Source: G963677485 sp964519405 (GTDB taxonomy: Bacteria; Armatimonadota; HRBIN16). From it: a stretch of 64,000 nt of DNA. Numbering within the stretch: the first letter of the stretch is position 1; every line of letters starts with the position of its first letter. Positions 59,275 to 64,000 of the stretch are shown piece after piece. The stretch is taken from the NCBI GenBank assembly GCA_964519405.1, contig CAZFLA010000001.1, positions 1 to 64,000 on the forward strand. The letters run 5' to 3'. The notes below the pieces were generated by a model. It had not been told where the DNA came from, made no database searches, and saw nothing but the letters and a program-made list of their open reading frames with translations. Made by a program: the position numbers and the translations under genes.

Positions 59275-59970
59275 TTACACTGTTATTGTTATGCCAGAGG
59301 CTAGGATGGGCCTGTGATCTGAGGCAGGGCTTTCCATCACTCGGATGGCTTCAGCTTTAACGTCTTCAGTCGCAAGTATATAGTCTATGCGATGGGTGGG
59401 GGTATCGGCTGGGAACGTAAACTCTTCCGATCCAAGTTCGGTTGCCATGTCGCATAATCCAGATTTCTTGATCAGTGTTTTTACCGCTTGCTTATCTGAT
59501 GTTTCGTTGAAATCACCGCAGATGACTTTAGGCCCTGCTACCGCATTCATGATGCCTGAAATGAACGTGGCTTGGTTTACTCGTTCGGCAGAGCCAAGGC
59601 CGAGGTGTGTACAGAAAACACTGATAACTCCACCCTCCGATGCAACCTGAGCGTGAATGAGCCCTCGCTGTTCGTCCTCACTGGGAAGCAGATAGGTGTT
59701 GATCTTTGTAATCGGCAGTTTTGACAACAGCGCTATTCCGTAGTTGTAGTGAGCAAGGGGCAATACACCATGAAACAGTGTATTCATGCTTAGCGCTTTA
59801 GACAGCAGTGTTGGCTGATCACCAAATCCATGTCCTGGCTCCCATTGTTCCACCTCTTGTAGGCAGATAATGTCTGCATTCCACCGAAGCAGCTCTCCTG
59901 CGACACGATCAAGTGAACGGAAGTTGTCGATACCGCGTCCTGCACGAATGTTATAGGTTAGAATATTCAT
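59275..59970 (-). CDS. Endonuclease/exonuclease/phosphatase (EEP) family protein
   Basis: The 231-residue enzyme has the EEP order of motifs: LTYNIRAGRGID, ICLQEVEQW with the metal-binding Glu, FCTHLGLGS, GDFNETSD with Asp and Asn, and the catalytic SDHRPI at the end. No signal peptide is present. Members cut phosphodiesters in DNA, RNA, phosphoinositides or lipids, and the substrate is not evident. It overlaps the GH28 gene by four bases on the same strand, an odd pairing that suggests co-expression only. Confidence 0.9.
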   Translation of the reverse strand: MNILTYNIRAGRGIDNFRSLDRVAGELLRWNADIICLQEVEQWEPGHGFGDQPTLLSKALSMNTLFHGVLPLAHYNYGIALLSKLPITKINTYLLPSEDEQRGLIHAQVASEGGVISVFCTHLGLGSAERVNQATFISGIMNAVAGPKVICGDFNETSDKQAVKTLIKKSGLCDMATELGSEEFTFPADTPTHRIDYILATEDVKAEAIRVMESPASDHRPILASGITITV

Positions 59971-61250
59971 TTGTTGTTGCCAATCACCTTGTTAGTATCT
60001 GCTGTCTGAATAGCGATGTTGCGAAATTGGACGTCTTGAACGCTGTTACCCACTAGGAACCGATCTGATTTCGTGCAGGTGACATTGATATTCTCAATGA
60101 GCACATTACGGAAATCAATCTGTTTGTATCCCTGGATGGTGCCTGGGTTATCACACTCACCAGTGAAATTGCGAATCACGATGTTGCGGAAGTGCGAATA
60201 TCCTTTATCTATCGGTAGAGCTGCCTTCGCGAAGTCCGCTTCCCAGTGCTCGTTCTGACCAAATGGGATCTCGCATGAGATTAACCGGGCGACATTCTTG
60301 ATATGGAAGTTCTCAACGATGATGTTTTCCGCACCGCCGCCGCGCCCAAGCGCGGTTTTGAACCTGACGACAGGGTTGTAGTATCCGTATTTGGGGTCGG
60401 TATCGGTAAGCCCATCAACTGTGCAGTTCGTGGCATGAACATTGCGGATCCATCCGGATATCTCGCTGCCGCAGTCGATAACTCCATGCCCAGAACCGAA
60501 ACGACAGTTCCGGATGATTACATTTTCTGTGGGGCGGTTTGCTTGGATACCTAGAATATCCCGTCCTGATTTCAACGAGATGCCGTCGTCGGACACCGAA
60601 ATATAACACCCTTCGATCAATACGTCGCTGGATGAGTCCACATCGATACCGTCCGAGCTAGGGGCCGCAACTGGGCCAATAGGTGCGGTTATCGTGAGGT
60701 TTCGCACCACGGCATGGCTGCAGTAAAGAAGGTGCAGGTTCCAGAATGAAGAATCTTTGAGGTGCAGTCCATCTATGTTGATATTGGAGCCGTTGCATAC
60801 GCTGATCAGCTTAGGGTAGTTCGCCCAATCCGCCGGTTTGTCCTTAGCCTTTTGATACTTCCAAAACTCCTGCCACCATTTCAGCCCGCTTCCATCGAGC
60901 GTGCCTTTACCGTAGATATGCACATCGGTGAGGCCCTTATCTTTATATGTGCCCGCATTGACAAGTGCAGCCGGACCTTTTAGCTCGCTGCCAGCCCACA
61001 GATTGGTCACCACCGCAAAGTCCTGACGGTTTTGCGATGCCTTCAATACTGCGCCTTCTTGTAGCCAAAGCTGAACGGATTGCTTCAAAAAGAGTGATCC
61101 CGATATGAATGTACCGGCAGGGATGACAACCACACCGCCGCCTTTACCAGCACAGACATCAATAGCCTTCTGTATTGCCTTGGTGTTCAGTGTGTCAGCG
61201 TTAGCACGAGCACCATAATCCGTTATTTTATACTCAGTCGGGGTTTTCAT
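59967..61250 (-). CDS. Glycoside hydrolase family 28 (polygalacturonase-like)
   Basis: The right-handed beta-helix of GH28 is visible from IKAIDVCAGKGGGVVVIPAGTFISG onwards (in parts: CAGKGGGVVVIPAGTF). The catalytic residues are present: YISVSDDGISLKSGRD (the DD pair), SGHGVIDCGSE (His) and a preceding NCRFG. Length (427) is normal. There is no signal peptide, so it probably works in the cytoplasm on unsaturated or short galacturonides, as some exo-acting members do. AGGAG seven bases before the ATG sets the start. It is divergent from the alpha-galactosidase gene, sharing its upstream region. Confidence 0.93.
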   Translation of the reverse strand: MKTPTEYKITDYGARANADTLNTKAIQKAIDVCAGKGGGVVVIPAGTFISGSLFLKQSVQLWLQEGAVLKASQNRQDFAVVTNLWAGSELKGPAALVNAGTYKDKGLTDVHIYGKGTLDGSGLKWWQEFWKYQKAKDKPADWANYPKLISVCNGSNINIDGLHLKDSSFWNLHLLYCSHAVVRNLTITAPIGPVAAPSSDGIDVDSSSDVLIEGCYISVSDDGISLKSGRDILGIQANRPTENVIIRNCRFGSGHGVIDCGSEISGWIRNVHATNCTVDGLTDTDPKYGYYNPVVRFKTALGRGGGAENIIVENFHIKNVARLISCEIPFGQNEHWEADFAKAALPIDKGYSHFRNIVIRNFTGECDNPGTIQGYKQIDFRNVLIENINVTCTKSDRFLVGNSVQDVQFRNIAIQTADTNKVIGNNK

Positions 61251-61319
61251 GATGGCTCCTATACCTATGAGACAAATCCTACTGCTTTGATTACTGGTTT
61301 TATTATGCGCCTAAATTCC

Positions 61320-61338
61320 TGTGTGATACCTTGTGTGA
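61320..61338. promoter_or_regulatory. Direct TGTGTGA repeats between GH28 and alpha-galactosidase genes
   Basis: TGTGTGA occurs at 61320-61326 and again at 61332-61338, five bases apart, in the divergent region. Crp-family sites often contain TGTGA, so this could be a binding site for such a regulator, but the downstream TCACA half is not present in the usual place. Confidence 0.3.
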
Positions 61339-61359
61339 CACGGAAATGTGGAATACAAT
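61331..61359 (+). promoter_or_regulatory. Promoter of the alpha-galactosidase gene
   Basis: TTGTGT (61331-61336), 17 bases, TACAAT (61354-61359): the same promoter form as at 19423 and 28732. Confidence 0.6.
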
Positions 61360-61366
61360 ATGGTAG

Positions 61367-61380
61367 ATTAATCGATTAAT
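61367..61380. promoter_or_regulatory. Perfect 14-bp palindrome, LacI-type operator candidate
   Basis: ATTAATCGATTAAT is fully palindromic with a central CG, as in LacI/GalR-type operators. It lies just after the expected transcription start of the alpha-galactosidase gene and 20 bases before its ATG, a good place for repression. Confidence 0.5.
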
Positions 61381-61400
61381 TCGCATCTGAGGTTTTACAT

Positions 61401-63449
61401 ATGCAGAACTCCGATATGCCGTCACTTCCGTTTAGCAACGTCTCTGTTCCACAGCCATTGGCTCAAGCCGTGATCGATTGGGTGAAGTCAGCCTTTATAG
61501 CCACTGACACCGCGCAGCAGAGCGGCCAAATACTATTAAAGCCCACCGAACTACCGTTTAGTTTTATATATAATGGACATCCGGTTCATGAGCTGATATC
61601 AAGTTGGACGCACAAATCAACTTGTGAGCAGGTCGGCGAGCTCATGACGATCACCGCAGAATGGCAAGATCCTGACACGGCGCTTTGCGTAGTTGCCGAT
61701 GTCAAGGTGTTTACCAAATACGCTGCTGTGGATTGGGTGCTGCATATTGAGAACCGCGGTGATGCTGATTCCCCGCTGATGGAAAACATCCAAACTGTCG
61801 ATATTTCCTTGAAGACCGACAGCCGTGAAGCGACACCTGTGCTTCATCAGCTTCATGGTGACTCGTGCGGGGGAATGAGCTTTGCTCCGTTCGATACGGA
61901 TTTCTTTTGGCCTGGTCAAACATTCTCATTAGCGCCAAGTGGTGGTCGCCCCTCGAATGCTACAGCATTTCCGTTCTTTAACTTCGAATACGAAGGTCAG
62001 GGGATCATCACTGCGATAGGGTGGTCTGGTCAGTGGGCGGCGATTTTCCGACGTTCTGATGATAAACTCCAAACCACATTCAAGGCTGGTATGGAGTTAA
62101 CACATTTAATACTGCACGCCGGTGAGAAGATCCGCACTCCGCGCATACTCATGATGCCATGGGCGGCTGCTCGTGCTGAGGCACACAACAACTTCCGAAA
62201 GCTTTTGCTGGAGCATTACCAGCCCAAGCCAAACGGTCACTTAATAAACATGCCTGTTGTTTTGCAAACTTTCGATTTATACCATAACTTCACCACTGAC
62301 CACGTTGATTTCCCAGGATGGGCAACCGAAGCTGGGCAGCTGGATGCCGTGGAGGCGGCTCACAAGCTGGGATGCGATACATACTGGTTTGATGCAGGTT
62401 GGTTTGTGGGTGACTTTCCGGCAGGTGCAGGCAACTGGTTCTGCAAACCGAAGGAGTTTCCTAACGGGTTAAAGCCTGTCAGCGATCGCTGTCATGAGCT
62501 TGGTATGAAGTTCGTGCTTTGGTTTGAACCCAACAGAGTGGCTCCCAACACTCAGATTGCTAACGAGCACTCCGAGTGGCTGCTGGGCAGCGCTGAAGCA
62601 GATCGTCTGTATAACCTTGGTGATCCCGCGGCGCAGCGTTGGATGACGGATATGCTGTCCGCACGCATATCGGAATTTGGTGTTGATGTCTACAGAGAAG
62701 ACTACAATATCGATCCGTTATCATTCTGGCGTATGAATGATACCGCTGACCGGCAAGGAATGACCGAGATCCGGTTTGTGGAAGGACATTACACGATGTG
62801 GGATGAGCTGCTAGAACGACACCCCGGCTTGTGGATAGACAACTGCGCAAGCGGTGGACGCAGAATTGACCTCGAAACATATTCACGCTCTGTGCCACTA
62901 TGGCGCAGCGATACGGGTTGTTTTGCCGGACACCCAGAATGGAACCAACTGCAGTCCGCGGCGTTAAGCCAGTATTTGCCGCTGCATACTGCATGCGGCT
63001 GGCAGTCCGATGCCTATACACTGCGGAGCTCCGCAACGTCCGGCGTGATTGTGCAGCTGCCGTATCACGATATGGATTTTGATTATGAGTATGCCCGAAA
63101 AGCCATCGCTGAAGCGGACAGCTACAGGAAATACTGGTATGGTGACTTCTATAACCTTACTGGAGTAACATCTAATATTGATGATATGATCGCCTATCAG
63201 TTCTTCAGAAAAGACTTGAATGCTGGGGTGGCGTATGTCTATCGAAGGCAACTATGCTGCTATGCTGGCATCACACTATGTCTTCAGGGCTTAGATGAGG
63301 CGGCTATGTATCAGGTGACGTTTGTCGATGATGACCGCCAGGAATGTGCTCAGTCACTGATCAGCGGAGCCGACTTAATGAACAAAGGTCTTGATGTGAA
63401 ACTGCCGAAGAAAAGCAGTATGGTGATCCACTTATCGCAGGTGTCTTAG
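61401..63449 (+). CDS. Alpha-galactosidase-like glycoside hydrolase, GH36 family
   Basis: The 682-residue enzyme has an N-terminal beta-sandwich (about 1-290), a TIM barrel with CDTYWFDAGWFVGD, GMKFVLWFEPNRV, VYREDYNIDP holding the nucleophile Asp, and IDNCASGGRRIDLET followed by SVPLWRSDT with the acid/base Asp, and a small C-terminal sandwich. No signal peptide is present, usual for GH36 enzymes. It should release alpha-galactosyl (or related) residues from oligosaccharides such as raffinose or melibiose in the cytoplasm. GAGGTTTT lies just upstream, followed by the ATG. It has its own promoter with a LacI-type operator candidate. Confidence 0.93.
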   Translation: MQNSDMPSLPFSNVSVPQPLAQAVIDWVKSAFIATDTAQQSGQILLKPTELPFSFIYNGHPVHELISSWTHKSTCEQVGELMTITAEWQDPDTALCVVADVKVFTKYAAVDWVLHIENRGDADSPLMENIQTVDISLKTDSREATPVLHQLHGDSCGGMSFAPFDTDFFWPGQTFSLAPSGGRPSNATAFPFFNFEYEGQGIITAIGWSGQWAAIFRRSDDKLQTTFKAGMELTHLILHAGEKIRTPRILMMPWAAARAEAHNNFRKLLLEHYQPKPNGHLINMPVVLQTFDLYHNFTTDHVDFPGWATEAGQLDAVEAAHKLGCDTYWFDAGWFVGDFPAGAGNWFCKPKEFPNGLKPVSDRCHELGMKFVLWFEPNRVAPNTQIANEHSEWLLGSAEADRLYNLGDPAAQRWMTDMLSARISEFGVDVYREDYNIDPLSFWRMNDTADRQGMTEIRFVEGHYTMWDELLERHPGLWIDNCASGGRRIDLETYSRSVPLWRSDTGCFAGHPEWNQLQSAALSQYLPLHTACGWQSDAYTLRSSATSGVIVQLPYHDMDFDYEYARKAIAEADSYRKYWYGDFYNLTGVTSNIDDMIAYQFFRKDLNAGVAYVYRRQLCCYAGITLCLQGLDEAAMYQVTFVDDDRQECAQSLISGADLMNKGLDVKLPKKSSMVIHLSQVS

Positions 63450-63462
63450 GTAATATTGGCAG

Positions 63463-63495
63463 CCCTCCTTCCGGTGACAATCACCGGAAGGAGGG
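63463..63495. terminator. Bidirectional terminator or strong hairpin
   Basis: CCCTCCTTCCGGTGA and TCACCGGAAGGAGGG form a perfect 15-bp stem with a three-base loop between the converging alpha-galactosidase and partial gene. The stem extends with weaker pairs on either side. Few T follow. Confidence 0.8.
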
Positions 63496-63514
63496 TTGCT
63501 CTAGATGGTATGTG

Positions 63515-64000
63515 TTAGTCTTTCTGCTCTATCGAGTAGATGCACACCGACTTTAACTGCACGGTGCCTGCGCCTGGCAACTGTATGCGCAGGGCGTGAA
63601 TACGGTCTGCCGCTTTCCATGGCATGGTGAAGCAGAGTTTTGTTTGAGTGTTGGGGAACCTCAACTGACGCCACACCATATTGTCATAACTGCTGCCATC
63701 AACACTCCAGCGCAGCGGGAACTGCTTGATGGGGTTTTCAGAACGCATGTTTATTTCCACGAAGTAGAGTTTGTTCTTGTCAACCACTACATTCGACACA
63801 GGCAGATCGATATATGGGTCGTCACCGGTTGTGCGGAACTCGGCAACACCCTTATTGCTCTTCGTATATTCCATGTTGTGCAGCATATTGGGTGACGCTT
63901 TCAGATTGCTGATGTCTTGCGCCCATAGTCGCTGAGATGCTGAATGTGTTTTGCCGTTAATCAGCTTACAGGTTAGATCATTTAGTGGCGCCATATCTTT
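63515..64000 (-). CDS. C-terminal part of a protein with a galactose-binding-like domain (5' end outside window)
   Basis: The minus-strand frame remains open to the right edge; an ATG at 63994 has no ribosome-binding site in the few bases available, so the gene is probably cut by the window. About 160 residues are visible. From about residue 23 of the visible part a beta-sandwich pattern appears (LWAQDISNLKASPN, DDPYIDLPVSNVV, KLYFVEINMRSEN, FTMPWKAADRIHALRIQLP) like the galactose-binding-type domains attached to glycosidases, and similar in outline to the C-terminal domain of the GH99-like protein at 16.6-18.3 kb. Its role is open. Confidence 0.55.
   Translation of the reverse strand, partial: KDMAPLNDLTCKLINGKTHSASQRLWAQDISNLKASPNMLHNMEYTKSNKGVAEFRTTGDDPYIDLPVSNVVVDKNKLYFVEINMRSENPIKQFPLRWSVDGSSYDNMVWRQLRFPNTQTKLCFTMPWKAADRIHALRIQLPGAGTVQLKSVCIYSIEQKD

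Noticed and set aside
1..64000. CRISPR arrays, insertion sequences, integrases, rRNA genes
   Set aside because: Looked for regularly spaced repeats, transposase motifs, terminal repeats and rRNA stretches; none were found.

Overview
The window looks like chromosomal DNA from a free-living, diderm, heterotrophic bacterium, most likely a member of the Armatimonadota or a close relative. That placement is inference from gene content: type II pseudopilin-like proteins with an H-X9-DG C-terminus, a DUF6785-type OPT-like membrane protein, an MtaA/UroD-like enzyme, a TrpB2-class tryptophan synthase beta, a YjbH-like outer-membrane protein, c-di-AMP synthesis genes and many glycan-active enzymes. GC content is close to 50 percent and coding density is high except at 5.8-7.1 kb. 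No rRNA, CRISPR array, insertion sequence or integrase was seen; there is one tRNA (Cys).

Region by region. 1-7.1 kb is accessory: the tail of an Ig-like secreted protein, a 1616-residue Rhs/YD-repeat protein with its own C-terminal tip, a small membrane protein, and then a decayed stretch. That stretch holds two remnants of the Rhs core end, each directly behind a small membrane gene, and the tail of a DUF3800 gene. 7.1-9.7 kb carries a TPR protein and a two-gene Wzm/Wzt-like polysaccharide exporter. 9.7-18.3 kb is a sugar-use region: an RbsA-type ATPase and an unusual RbsC-RbsB fusion run leftwards; a sialidase-like protein, an ADP-ribosylglycohydrolase-like protein and a GH99/WbsX-like protein run rightwards. 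18.4-24.9 kb has a pseudopilin, an Lrp regulator with an aminotransferase, a YjbH-like protein, a Crp/Fnr regulator, and a membrane protein with two tandem pseudopilin paralogues.

24.9-28.9 kb holds a pair of ABC-2 permeases, uppS-dxr and tRNA-Cys. 28.9-38.4 kb is leftward: hisG-ruvA-ruvB, two TPR proteins, trpB2 and a PII-like gene form one probable operon, followed by surE and an M28 peptidase. 38.5-46.4 kb has two anchored low-complexity proteins, a GH9 enzyme, and cdaA-cdaR-glycosyltransferase-yhcH. 46.4-50.6 kb has a DUF1854 protein beside an ABC exporter with added N-terminal domains, and a solitary AAA15-type ATPase. 50.9-56.5 kb mixes metabolic genes (DUF6785, folK, UroD-like, esterase). 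56.6-58.2 kb is a compact three-gene DUF488-DUF488-putative dual-OB module. The end carries panD, an acetyltransferase, an EEP hydrolase, GH28, GH36 and the tail of another gene.

How the parts fit: the transporter fusion, the Crp and Lrp regulators and at least five glycan-active enzymes, all without visible signal peptides, suggest uptake of oligosaccharides followed by breakdown in the cytoplasm. The best candidates for an undescribed system are the decayed Rhs cassette array (4.6-7.1 kb), the DUF488 pair with its partner (56.6-58.2 kb), the TrpB2/PII-like pair, the DUF1854-linked exporter with PH-like and zinc-ribbon domains, and the RbsC-RbsB fusion.
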